DNA of 53,503 bases from Chloromonas sp. AAM2 (lineage: Eukaryota; Chlorophyta; Chlorophyceae; Chlamydomonadales; Chlamydomonadaceae), in the NCBI GenBank assembly GCA_004335635.1, contig QAXH01004389.1:3779-57281 (forward strand), read 5' to 3'. The translations under genes were made by a program, and so were the position numbers. The notes below the pieces were generated by a model. It was not told where the DNA came from and searched no databases. It saw nothing but the letters and a program-made list of their open reading frames with translations. Position 1 is the stretch's first letter, and each line of letters begins with the position of its first letter. This document shows, piece after piece, positions 1-11,305 of the stretch.

Positions 1-72
1 TTATCACTGATCAGCCCATGTACGTTATCACTGATCAGCCCATGTACGTTATCACTGATCAGCCAATGTACG
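1..72. repeat. 24-bp tandem repeat, three units
   Basis: Three head-to-tail 24-bp units begin at the first base. The third differs by one base (cca becomes cAa before tgtacg). The array starts exactly at the window edge, so it probably continues to the left. No coding role is visible. Confidence 0.9.
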
Positions 73-442
73 TTGACAGCCTGTTGTGGGTTCTTCGGTT
101 GTGTGTATATGCCGAGTTGCAGATATCAGTCAAACGTACCAATGTCAACGAATGATGCAACAGTTGATTGAAAAGCCGTCACACATTGCACGTTCCTTAA
201 GTATTGGCCTTTCGTGCGTTGCCTGGTGCCGTTGATCAATGCCTGTCAACCCCTGGCTGAAGACCCGCAGTGCCAATGGCAACAAACAGTGTAACAATTG
301 ATGGAAGCGCTAGCATTAGATGCATCTAATGCTGGCTGGAACCTTTAGGCAACGAAGGGCAAACAAAACGGCAAGGCAGCTTTCAGACGATTAGGGGTAA
401 GGGCTTGCAAGGGAGCCCCACAAGTGATCCTTATGCTACCTG
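73..442. other. intergenic, probable 3' flank of the next gene
   Basis: I see no gene here. The stretch lies downstream of the stop codon of the minus-strand gene ending at 443 and probably holds its 3' UTR. A short palindromic run around 310-330 (repeated gcattaga / gcatctaatgc) is the only local structure I noticed. Confidence 0.5.
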
Positions 443-3400
443 CTAGCTTTTCCTTGCCACGTGCTCTGTACGCACTACCCCAGCCAGTATCGTGACACTC
501 ACCGCTGCATCCCCGGATGCCAAGTGCACCAGCATCTCTGCCCCAGCAGACAGCTGGTCAAACTCATGGCGTTTGAAATCCTCAAGTTTGGTGTACCGCT
601 GCAGCTGCACCTGTGCTGCCAGTTGCTGCAGCCAGCCTAGCACCTGCTTTGCCAGCCCGCCTTCAGCTGCAGGTGCCATCGCCTGTGCAGTGGAGTTGGT
701 ATGCGTGCTAGCAGAAGGCAGTCCCAGGTTCAGCAGTGCATGCACCTGCTCTAAAGAGCCTGGCTCCTCTGTCCTGCTTGCGTGCTTATCAAATGCACTT
801 GCAACGACTGAAAGCCACGGCAGCGTGTCGCATTCATTGAAAGGCTGAGCTGCTCCGGCCGCTGCATCAAACCGTGCATGCTGCAGCAATGCGTTGCATG
901 ACAGCAAAGCTGCACGTGCTGCTGTGGCTGCAGTAGGCGGGCCGTCCATCATAAACGCCATGCACCTGGGCAGTTCGGTGGTGCACATATGCATGAACGA
1001 GGCTTGCACTGCCGCGCCATCGACAAATCCTTGCTCCCAGGCTGCAGTGGCGGCCGTGTCAGGCAAGGTGCTCATCTGTGCATTCTTGTTGAGTGAGCTG
1101 GTGAGCATGGCATGCTTGGCTGCTTGGAGTATGGGCCCCTGTCTCCATGACTTCCATAGGTCCTGCTGACCTGCACCTGCTGATTGCTGAACTTGCTGCA
1201 ACACCGCCCACAGCATGCCATGCCCGCTTACTGAACCAACGGTGGCATCGCTGTGCAGACTGTCACCTGCTGCATGCTGCATGGAATGCATGACTGCATC
1301 CATGACCCAATCAGGGCAGCCCCCTTCCAATAGCGACGCCATGCAAGCAGTGGATGCCATGGCTGTGACTGCATGGCAAAGCTGCTCCATGTGGCTCAGT
1401 GTGCTGGCAGGTGCAGCACCAACGACTGCACCAGCAATGGCATGCTGCATGCTGGCGTACAATCTGTGCAGTTGCTGCATGCACACGGCGAGAGTGGTGG
1501 CTCGGACCCCTGTTGTGCTAGCAGCTGTGGCTAACAGTAATGGTGCCATGTGGACAGGCGACAGCCTAAACGAATCCGCTCCATGGCCATCAGACATGGC
1601 ACACGTGATTAGCCAGTCAGCCCACATGGCGACCACTGAGTGCTGGGCTGACTGTTGATCTTCTGGTGATACTGACAGAGAAGAGTTTCCAAGCGCAAAT
1701 GCTACTGCTGCATGAGCGCCCAGAACATGCAACAGCTGCTGGCGCTTCTCAAACTGAAGCTTGCCTATGTTTGTATCATGCGCGGTCATGCGTCGCTGCA
1801 TGCAAGCATGCAGTAGCTGCACACGCAGGGCAACGCTGAAGTGCTGTATACCATGCATCAGACTATCCAGCAGAAGCGTTGCTGACGCTGCCAGGCCTCC
1901 TGGTAAACCCTGCATGGCTCCTTGGCATGCGAGCGCTAGCTCTACGACCATTGGCATGTGAGACGCTCGCAGAGATGCGCAGTCACCTGCCAGGCACGTG
2001 GCCCAAATGTTGAGGAGGGTGCATGCTACTGCCTGCAGTAAGTCCAGCCGTGAGGCTTGATCAGCTGCATCGGCTGGGGCTGGCTGTGCGGGAACAGTGG
2101 GCTGCACCAAAAGGTCGGTGCTTTCTGTGATATCCGTGTCAAACATGTCCCGGAAAACCAGCGGCAGCGAGCTTTGGCTCACCAGATCAGCTAAGCTGCT
2201 GTCCACATCCGCCAGTGGGGCTGGCGCGGCTTCTGCTGCCTTCTGAGCTGCTGTGACTGCCTGAATGGCTGCGTGAGCCAACTGCAGCAGGTGCAGCACC
2301 GCCAGCTGCTGCTGCTGGTCCTGCTGCTGCTGACCAGCTGCAACCGGCGCCTGCCCGGGCGGCAGCAGGCAGCGTGCCAGCTGCACCAGCAGAGCTGGCG
2401 CTAGCAGTTGCTGATCTGGCGCAAGCGCTAGCACATGTGCCACGTGTACCATGGACAGGTGGGCCAAATGCGGGCCACTTGTAATGCTTAGCTGCATGCC
2501 TGCACCCTCACACAGACCCTGTGACACCCCCTGCACTGCAGGATCCACAGCACTGCTGTAAATGGCTGCAATCAGCTGCCCCTGCACACTGACCCGTGCC
2601 TCTGCAGCGAGCGGCACTGTGCTGAGGAACCTGGCAAAAGCTGCCAATGTGGTGGGCGCCCTTGCCGCTGCCGGTTGGTCCCTGGCGGCCAGGCCTAGCA
2701 CTGTGTGCCAAGTTGCCTGTGATTCCGAGGCTGGCCTGGGTTGCATGAGCAGGTGTGCAGAAGCAGCTACCCTGTGCACTAGCTCAGGCAGGCATTCCTG
2801 AACTGCAGCAGACGCCAGCAGCTCCTGTCCAGCACCTGCTGCTGGCCCGCTGCTGGCACCAGCCGACGCCTGCAGCTGTTCCGCCACCTGCTTCAGCAGC
2901 TGCATGCTCAAGTCCACCAGCTGCAGCTGCTGATCTGCTGGCTGCGACTGCATTCCGGCAGCTGATTGAGACATTGGTTGGGTTTGTTTATGGCCAGCCA
3001 GCAAGCCCTCCAACGACGTGCCCACAGCTTTCATGACCCGTGGCAACACTTGCTGCTCGCTGATGCAACCCTGCACCACGTCTTGCAGGGCACTCTGACT
3101 GGGCATCTGTGTGACCTGTGACAAAGGCTGGGTTGCTGCCTGCTGGGGAACCCTAGCTGCTGCCATGAGCTGCTGTAAACGGCCTTGTAGGGCTGCCTGT
3201 GGCACCTGCACATGGCAGCAAGTCATCATGAACGTAGCAGGCAAGAGGCCAAAACTGACAGGGCTGCTTGTTATCAACACACTCAATGTTACTCTATGCT
3301 CCCGGTATACGTGCTGATGTGACGTGCACTGCAATCGCAAGCAATGTGACATGACACAGCTGTTCTGCAGACCTATCCAGTGTCCCAACATACCAGGCGA

Positions 3401-3580
3401 GATTCAGATGCTGGTGTAGTGGCTGACATAGTTGCCATTGTGGCTCCGCGCTGTGTGGCTGATGCTTCGGCAGAGGCATCCTGGCCAAACAACTTGTCCA
3501 GCAACTCGGAAGCTGCCTTGCAATCTGGTGGTGGCCCGCCTGTGTTCAGTACTGTGTTGAGCAATTCCATAGCTGCCAAC
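443..3580 (-). CDS. large Ala/Gln/Leu-rich helical protein, function unknown (5' end incomplete)
   Basis: I do not recognise this protein. The last exon is 443..3205 (921 codons including stop); its acceptor is a gtgcag just above 3205. A preceding exon, 3394..3580, joins in phase: its donor is CTG|GTATGT and it encodes a helical start, AAMELLNTVLNTGG. The ORF extends above 3205 to a Met at 3391, but that extension would read through the intron. The composition is alpha-helical throughout, with many amphipathic Leu/Ala/His segments and a short Gln run near 2310-2335. That recalls HEAT/ARM-type scaffolds such as importins or nucleoporins, but no diagnostic motif supports a family name. Exon 3394..3580 begins with one base completing a codon, so at least one more 5' exon must exist, perhaps among ORF fragments near 3700-3985. 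Mini-RNase III lies head to head on the other strand. Confidence 0.65.
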
Positions 3581-4417
3581 CTGCACAGCACATATCAGAA
3601 CACTGCATGTGTCTAACTGCCATGAGCCAGCCGCTGGTATTCTCCATGCCATGATCTCCTGACATGGCGTGATCTCCTGACATACCGTGTGCATGATGAG
3701 GCACTGGAGGCATCGAGAAGCGAAAGAACCCAAGAGAACAGCACCGGTGCCAGCTCCATTCCTGCGATGCAAGGAAACCAAGTGAGCTTTGACGTGGCCA
3801 GCTTGGCTTGGCTGGTTGATGTTGCCACGGTCGGGTGCGCTGCCCACCTTCACCCAGGCACGCTGTGGAGTCCGAATGCTGTAGGAGCTGCCACAGCGCT
3901 CTAAGGCCCTCGCACAACAATCGTGTGTTGTTGTTTGCTGCGTGTACAAGGACGAGATGAGGGAAGGGTTAGCCCTAGCCATCAAAAACGATATAGATTT
4001 TCGACTGAACTTGCAGGTTTCACACCATCGCCTCTGCGCAGCTCCTGCTTAGCGGCTTTAAGGAACTTCGCTAGTCGTGCAGGTTCCATCTTGTACGTGT
4101 GCTAAGTGCTCTTATTTCCTTTTCTTTTTCTTCATCGTTAATCTGTTAAGACTTGGATGAGATATTGACTCCTGCTTGCCGCTTGAAGCCTGCTGCGTCC
4201 TGTTGTCCCGGCCAAAGTGTCCCGGCAAAACGATTTTTGTTACAACCGCTGCTACTGCGCAATCTGCCTAATGCGCCAGACCACAAGCACAGTCAGATGC
4301 AAAAGCAGACTGAATGTGAATGACAGTTCGCACTGACTACACTGTATGCCAGCCAGGGTGGTAAGTCGTACGGCTTTTGAAACCTCAAACTTAAGTAACA
4401 CACGCCCGCTCTGATGA
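3581..4417. other. divergent upstream region between the unknown gene and Mini-RNase III
   Basis: This stretch separates two head-to-head genes. Part of it probably holds missing 5' exon(s) of the minus-strand gene: minus-strand ORF fragments around 3850-3985 end at a plausible donor (AAG|GTGGGC), but the phase does not fit cleanly. The remainder (about 4000-4417) has no coding signal and should contain both promoters. Confidence 0.4.
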
Positions 4418-6616
4418 ATGGCCAGCATCACATGGATAGCCCAGTTGCCCATGCACAACCATTCACCCATGATCAGCTCATGCCCAGTCCTCGTCTCGGC
4501 ACGCCATCACATCCAAACCGTCAGATGCACGATTGCCAGCTGCCGGCCTTCGGACGACCCTCAAAGTGCTCCCAAGAACCCCGATGACCTGCGCAACATG
4601 TTAATGGCACATGGGTTGCCTCAGCCTCCTGTCCTGCCCAGCCCACCCCAGTCGACATTCAACCCTGTTTCTCTTGCTTACCTGGGAGATGCAATTTGGG
4701 AGGTAAGGACGCACCTAACCGTCAATTTTGAGCACTCTACTCACCATTGCACGCTAGACGCTGGCATCAGCGGCTTTATTCGCCATGTGCTGCTCATGCC
4801 GCTCTGTAACTAGCAAGCAACGTGTTACCACTTACATGACCAGCATTCAGCACCTAACCCCTGACGCCAAACAGCTGTCCCAACTTGTCCGCCATGCCAG
4901 CAACCGCAATGACTGCTATGTATCCAATGCTGCCCGATGCCTGGCAACACCCACTTACAGCGACCTACTTTGCTACTGAAAGCATGACCTCAGCTTGAGG
5001 CCACCAGATGGCACTCATCACTGCGGTGCAACAGCATGTGGTCGGCAGCCTTGCAGGCCGTTCACACTCCATGTCGATCCCCAGTGGCCAGCACTGGTCG
5101 TCTTGTGTGCAGGCCCTTGTGCGTCAACACATGTGGCGGCAGCTGGGTGGCAGGACTGGAAGCACAGGGCCTCTTGGACAGTCCAAGCGCCCACAGCCAT
5201 CCGTCAAGCAGCTCCATGACATGGCGGCCAGCTGGGCCAATGCTACCCAGCAAGTGAGGTTTGTTCCTGACGACTGTAGCCTCTGTCAATGCTTTTGTGC
5301 ATCACCTTCCAGCCCGCTCTGACCTCTGATAGAATGCAACACAGCATACCACGAGCAAGAAACAAGGCAAGCTAGCTTGCACAGGTAGGCTAGCAAGCCT
5401 AGACTACTGCTAGCTCTCATATGCTTCCATGTCTGGCCTGCCTTGGTGCATCGACATGGCCAGGCCGGCTCTGATAGCCATCACCTTCGTTCTTTCCTTC
5501 AGGCTCACCACCTTTTTCGCCCTCCGGCTCTGCTAGCCGTCTAAGGACTGAATGCACTTCTTTCTGCAGGCACGCCTTGACGACACTAGTTGCATGCCTT
5601 TCTTCCCTGCAGGCACAGCTCCATGACCTCCTGGTAGCAACCAGCACACCGCCTGCCTCAGGCAATGGTCAACAGGAACAGCAGCATGCCGTCACCAGCA
5701 GTGCAGGCGGCGATTCACACGAGGCAGACACAGGGGCAACGGACCGCAGCCAGGGGAGGAAACCGCCGCCCAGGCCAGGGCCGACTAGCAGCACAGGGGT
5801 TCAGCAGCAGATGGCGGCTGCTGGGCAGGGCGGCAGGGAGCCAACCGTCGCGGCTCAGCCTGGTCACAACGATTCAACATCACCAGTCCAATACAATCAC
5901 GGGTCTGCATCCCAGCCGGCAACCGTCAAGACCGTCACATCCCAGTCGGCTCAAGGGTTGCCGGGTCACAGCAGCGACAAGTCTGGATCCCAGCAGACAG
6001 CGGCTCAAGCTTCTAACAGCAGCTTAGGCCTGTGTCTGAACGCTAGTGAGTTGGACATTCTGCGCTGGGCGCGCAACAGCTCAGCCGTGTCTGTCCCTTT
6101 GGGGGTAGATAGTGCGATGTATAAGAAGGCTACAGCGCTGGAAGTGATGGTGAGTCATGAGAGGCCTGGGTCCTTGCGGTGCTTGGCAGCTTGATACAGG
6201 GAAGGATGGGCAACATCGGGGGTCAATTGTCAATGTCCTCAAGCCCTGGGGATTTGCAGCACGTGAGAGCTAGGTTGTTATGGTGCCAAACCGCTTTTGA
6301 TGCGGGGTACGGCAGGACAAGATGGATGGGTCAATCAATGGTTCAAACCATTCACGAAGGACTTCCTCAAACGTCACTTGACAGACTTATGGGAAGGTTT
6401 ATGTTTGTGCTGTTGTCTGGCTTCAGTGCGTGTTGCCGTCAGGTGCACGCGCAGTTGCTGAAATAAGTCCACCTTGACGTTGATCCAAGCTTGTCTGTGT
6501 TTTGTCTGCAGGTAGCCCACCTGTACCTGACCAACCCTGACAGGTGCGTCCATCTCGTGGACGTCCTGCTGACATCACACGCCACAAGACCTCCTGGCCG
6601 TGCAAAAATACGATAA
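4418..6616 (+). CDS. Mini-ribonuclease III-like protein, probably plastid-targeted
   Basis: The four exons are 4418..4702, 5113..5253, 5613..6149 and 6512..6616; all junctions are phase 0 and give 355 aa. Exon 1 ends with FNPVSLAYLGDAIWE, the signature of the dimeric RNase III-like Mini-III family (MrnC; plant RNC3/RNC4), in which the Asp and Glu of GDAxxE are catalytic. The C-terminal half, with ASELDILRWARN, then a KKATALEVM segment and VAHLYLTN, matches the second helical part of the fold, including its second conserved Glu. In bacteria Mini-III matures 23S rRNA; the plant relatives act on chloroplast rRNA and intron RNA. The first 60 residues or so are Ser/His/Arg-rich and fit a transit peptide. 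Met codons at 4451 and 4469 are alternative starts. An insert of about 130 low-complexity residues rich in Gln, Ser, Thr and Gly (exon 3) splits the domain, which is unusual for a family of roughly 130-150 residues. Confidence 0.85.
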
Positions 6617-8089
6617 GGGAATCAATGGGATAAGGATTGCGATGTTTTGGTTCAGAAATCAAGATGAGGGGAGAGGACGAAGGGGAGCAAAGAAGGCAAT
6701 GAGCTGCGGGCTGGCAAATTTCACTTAATTTATCATGACAAGGAGACGAGCTGAGGTGGATGGACTGCAAACTTGTTATTTACTTCCATTCAGTTTTGAC
6801 ACTGCTGCTGCTGCGTATCAGATGGCACAACATCATGCTGGATGTGACTCAGCAAGGACTGGTGCTTCAGTCGAGAACCCCAATTTCTTTTCTTGATTGT
6901 GGCTTCTACCAAAGCACTTGCTCGTGAAAGTGAGATCGGAACGCGCGCCTCCTTCTCATGACAGTTGTGTACCGTGGCGTGATCTCAAACGGCTTGATGC
7001 TTATGCAGTCATTGAGTTCAACTTGTGTGAGGTGTGTAAGGGAACCCCTGAGAGCGGTGTTTGCAGAGGGCGCCATACCAAGACAGGCCCGGCACTTTGC
7101 CGCAGTTTCGCCTTGCTAGCTGTTTAACATATGATTTTAATGCTTCGTAATAATCGCAGGCAAAGAGCACTGCACCATTTGCAGGCATGAACGCTCTGAA
7201 CAATCTACAGTTACAGATAGGATCAGCATGTTGACCGCAACAAATGTCGCAATCCTACACAGCAGCTGCCTGGATGATGATACATATCACTAGCAAGAGG
7301 GTGGTCGCTAGCACGTCGCAAGTTAAAGATATGACCGCCGTGTCAGTAGATGCTGGTCTCTCCTACAGTGTTGACCCTATTCTGGCCAATGGTAATAAAA
7401 GCTCATTACGCACAGCTTAGTCATGATGCACTGCACTCAACGCCTTTTTGTCCTGCGACATTTATGGTCTGGCCAGAACCTCCAGGTCTGGACATTACTT
7501 CAATGATGTGAAAATTACCGCCTAGATGTGTCTAGTGCCCCATGAAGCGATGCGGGTTGAAAAGTTCGCTTGCTCTGCAATGCGGGTCTCTGTCGGGGCG
7601 TAGAGGGCTTGGCTGCCTCCCCAAGGAGGCGGGCAGACAGGGCGCGATACCAAGACAGGAGTAGCCAGGGCGCTGGCATGATATGTTAAACTTGGCCCAT
7701 TCTCCTCCACCCGCAGACATGTGTTGCCGGCGATTTCAGGCCACTGAGCATATGCTTGAAGGTGTAAGAACTGAAGGTTGAGTATATGCTTGAAGGTGTA
7801 AGAACTGAAGGTTGAGTCTGAGGCTTTTACTAAACATGAAAGAGTTGAATCAACAAACAGCCAGGAATTAAGCACGAGAGCGCAATCACTGTAAGTACCT
7901 TGCACTCCCACACACTGCTGCAGTCACATGCTGCAGTCACACGCAGACATGCTAGTCCAGAGCAAACCTTGTACAGAGAGGCTCTTGAGTACGAACAGCT
8001 CTCGAGTAAAGCAGGGAGATGCGGCATGTGCAGCAGTCAGAACGTCTCAGTGTGTGCTGCTGATGGTTCCACAGCCTGACATGTTGCAG
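6617..8089. other. intergenic, no recognised gene
   Basis: This is the converging 3' flank of Mini-RNase III (+) and the thioesterase (-). Several 60-130 codon frames occur but none shows family motifs or joins in phase to neighbours. It contains a 34-bp-period direct repeat at 7751-7816 and two copies of a phrase ending ataccaagacagg, near 7075 and 7650. Confidence 0.5.
7751..7816. repeat. two-copy direct repeat, 32 bp at 34-bp spacing
   Basis: Identical 32-bp copies start at 7751 and 7785, separated by two bases. The repeat is intergenic and looks like a recent local duplication. Confidence 0.9.
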
Positions 8090-10854
8090 TCAGATCATTT
8101 CGGTGTTGGCTGATGCTTTCAGCCGTTGGTCTAGGAGTTCCACCATGGCGTTGCGCACTGCCATTGGCAGCCTGGTGGGCCGGTATGAGGCGTCCAACCA
8201 CACCACCTCTGCCACGGCCTGAGCAACCAACTGCAGCCAACATGGAAGCACACAGTCAGCTTCGGTCAAGCAGCAGTTGTACGTATGCAATGCACACGTG
8301 AAGCTGCCCGCACAACTTACGCTGTGTTCTAGCAGGCCAAGGCACAGCCAGGGAGCACTACGGCCAATCGTAGCGCAATGGTTTGGTGCAACTAAGGCAC
8401 ATGTTGACCTGAGTAATGCTCATGCGCACAATCTGTACTGTGCTCTGGCAGGCTAAGGCACAGCCAGGAGCCATAACTACCTAACAGGTGACCGGACGTC
8501 CTACAACTGTAGTGGCACGTGCATCTGAGGCTGCATGGACGTGCGACACCGGACAGATGATGCAACATCAGCCGGGCCTGCCAACAAGTGCAACATGAAC
8601 ATGTGGTGCGGATCTGTGAGTCTTGTTGGATGGATCTGTGACGGTGAGCAGCACATGAGCAGCACATGAGCAGCACATGAGCAGCACATGAGCAGCACAT
8701 GAGCAGCACATGAGCAGCACATGAGCAGCACATGAGCAGCACATGAGCAGCACATGAGCAGCTCACGCTCATATGCTGACAGGTGCTCTATTATGCTCAT
8801 GTGCTGTCATGAGCTGCGCACCTGCGGTTCGGCTTGCTGTGCGATGTCTTCTTGAGGTTGCCTGGGCGGCAGCATCTCAATGGACTGGCCCAGCACCAGG
8901 CGTGCACCGCCCACCTTGTCCACCCAACAGCTCACCCGGAACCTGAAGGCACATACAGCATTCCGTCAGTAATAATGGATATAAGCCCGACAGCAACTGG
9001 CATTCCTATGGAGCTGTGGATTGCACTTTTCATGTAAGTGATAGTATTGTATTTGTATAACCATGGCTGGGTGGCCTGGGTTGGTGGCTCAGCTTGCACA
9101 CGGGCAGTCCAGGGTACACAGTGTGTGCGTACTAAGATTGGTTTGCATGAGCATGAACGCATGCGATCAAAACCGCATGGCAGGAGCTGTAGGCGGTGCC
9201 ACGATGAGGCCGTGTTTGATTCAGCCTGGTCTAATTAGACAGTGCGTTAACGCTGCCTCGCATTCTTAGGTCTTCCTAAACGGTCCCCGTTCAGCACATG
9301 GATGACGTCTAGCAACTCACACTCGGCCCACATGTATACTAGCAAGGAGCTGTCTCAGAGGCCTGCCTGCCCTGAGGCAGTCCCATCGGGCCAGCAAACT
9401 GAGTGGCTTGACCTTCAGGCGTCGGGCACACTATGCACACGACTGCTACATGACTTGCCTGCTCCTAGAGCACAGGGGCGCTCTGAAGGTGAGCCGCAGC
9501 TCCAACTGCAACTGCCCATGCCCACATTGGTGTAGACTACACCTACTTGATGTAGGTGTTATACGACCTACTTGTCTCTGGAGCGTAGAGGTGCCCTGAA
9601 GATCAACCGCAGCTCTGACAGGGCTAGAGGTGTACCGGCCCTAGCGCTCGCATCCACGTCAAAGCCCAGGTCCGCGAGCACCTCGTGCCGACAGTGCTGG
9701 AAATAACTGTATCAGGTCCAAGGCAAAGGCAGACAATATGTTGTGGACATAATGGTGATGAATGTTCCTGAGGGCTGGGTTGGAATCGCTTGTTCAGCAC
9801 GGAAGCCATGCCGTGCAGATAGAATTGTGGTGTGTGCCCCCTGGGCTGAGCTTGCTTTATCCGACCAGTGACTCCAACAGAGCCGGACAACGCCCTGGCT
9901 ACCCGGTGTATGGCAGACCTGATGTGCCAAGCGTGCGTCTGAATACTACCTTGGTGCCTTACGCTGCTCTACCATTTGTGTGTGTTCCACAGTGCCCGTG
10001 TTTTGCAATTAGGTTGCTCTGCCACTTGACTGGCATGCCGCATGACTGCACAAGAACCATCTTGTTGTTCTGCTCATGCCGCACCTGGCATATATAGCAT
10101 TGTTCACCACGCCAAACTGCACGTGACAGGCGGCAGTGTGGGCGTGTTAAGTCTGTGCTTTACTGTGACACAGCAACAGAGCCGGCTGCTGTGCTTGCTC
10201 ATTCCACGGTCAGTGCTGTGGCACAACATGCAAGATCTGATTGCTCTGGCAGCGAGTGCTAGCAATGTTCAAGTTTGTTGATGTATACCATGTTTAAGAG
10301 GAGGTTAGCAGCATCTTAAAGTGACATGCCCTAATTTCCGATCATCCCAGTATCCGATCAGCCTATCGGGTTTAACTGCAAGGGCAACCGCACCCCAAGG
10401 GTCTGTCAACCACCAATATTGGGAGACCCAGTCAACTCAGAGCACACCAGTCAGTTTACATTTGACAGCCTGTCAGGTGTGTTACACAAGTGTGTCGATG
10501 GCCACGGATTCGACAGGTCACCAACGTTACTCTCACTCTGAGTCTTACCTGATCTAGCTCATAGTCCCTCACGGCCATTGTCACTGAAGCCACACCATTC
10601 TGCCAGCTTGATGTGGCTTCGTCTACTTTGTGCTGATGATGTCTGGCACTGCAGCTGACCAGGCACGTGTTTGGATTGAGCCTCTGACTGGGTGTTACAG
10701 ACTGAGCTTGAGGTCGAGCATGAGAAAAGCAAACAGCAGTTCTAAAGAGGCGTTGAAAGGTCACAGGATGAAAAATTCTGAGGTGTGAGTTGCTAGTGGT
10801 GGGCGTTGCGGTGCGAGTTCTGTGCGTGCTGTGGCGTGTGGACGTGAACGCCAT
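8090..10854 (-). CDS. ATL-type acyl-ACP thioesterase (single hotdog domain), plastid
   Basis: I rebuilt five exons in transcript order: 10549..10854, 10085..10116, 9572..9706, 8822..8942 and 8090..8230. Together they make 735 nt and 244 aa with all phases consistent. The first ~85 residues are rich in Ser, Thr, Arg and His with few acids and look like a chloroplast transit peptide. The hotdog domain follows: VRDYELDQFGVVNNAIYA, then SYFQHCRHEVLADLG (hotdog helix with the conserved Asn and Glu), ELRLIFRAPLRSRDK, GGARLVLGQSIE, and a last strand ending EVVWLDASYRPTRLP. This order matches plant ALT/ATL acyl-ACP thioesterases, which release medium-chain fatty or beta-keto acids. Exon 2 is only 32 nt but encodes the FGVVNNAIYA motif, so automated annotation may miss it. 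The stop at 8092-8090 follows a short tail. Intron 4 contains an 11-bp tandem array. A decayed copy of the end of exon 3 lies in intron 3. Confidence 0.9.
8646..8762. repeat. 11-bp tandem repeat in thioesterase intron 4
   Basis: Ten perfect head-to-tail copies of gagcagcacat run from 8646 to 8755, followed by a partial unit. An 11-bp unit keeps all frames open on the minus strand, which explains the spurious Cys/Ser/Ala-rich ORFs there. It lies between exon 5 (ends 8230) and exon 4 (starts 8822) of the thioesterase. Confidence 0.95.
9452..9505 (-). pseudogene. decayed duplicate of the 3' end of thioesterase exon 3
   Basis: Read on the minus strand this encodes LELRLTFRAPLCSR, closely matching SELRLIFRAPLRSR at the end of exon 3 (9572-9706). 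The similarity runs on into the donor region, with a caagt-type site in both. It lies in intron 3, downstream of the true exon. It is either a relic of a local tandem duplication or, less likely, an alternative exon end. Confidence 0.7.
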
Positions 10855-11305
10855 AGCAATTTTGTCAATGAATTCAGGTCGTGCGGTTGGATTTCGCCGC
10901 GATCGCGATGGGGCTCAAGTTGTCATACTTTATGTGTCACACTCACATGTCCATGACCCAAAAGCCGCACACACCAGACAGCTGAAGCCATGAAATGGCC
11001 GTAACAATGTCACACTTGTCACAACCCGGATTCCGGATTGTTCCCCCTTTTGTCTGTGTGCGTTTGGATTTGATGAAAGGCAGGCATGGCGATGGATAAC
11101 ATGCGGGACGTCTGAAACGATTAAAGGAAGGCGAGCACTGCCTGCTGGCTGCACAGTGGAAGATACCTTTCGCGCGCATAGGGATTGCCATGCTCTGCAT
11201 ATCTCATGCACTGGTGTTCGACCAGCTCAGTGCATGTGTTCATGGGGAGTTTGCGAAGGTATTACTGCTCAACGCCTGCTGTCAATCAATTCAACTCTCC
11301 TGTAA

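Noticed and set aside
8568..8800. Cys/Ser/Ala-rich repetitive minus-strand ORFs (CSCAAHVLLM units)
   Set aside because: They arise from the 11-bp tandem repeat, which is open in all three frames, inside a thioesterase intron. No independent coding evidence.
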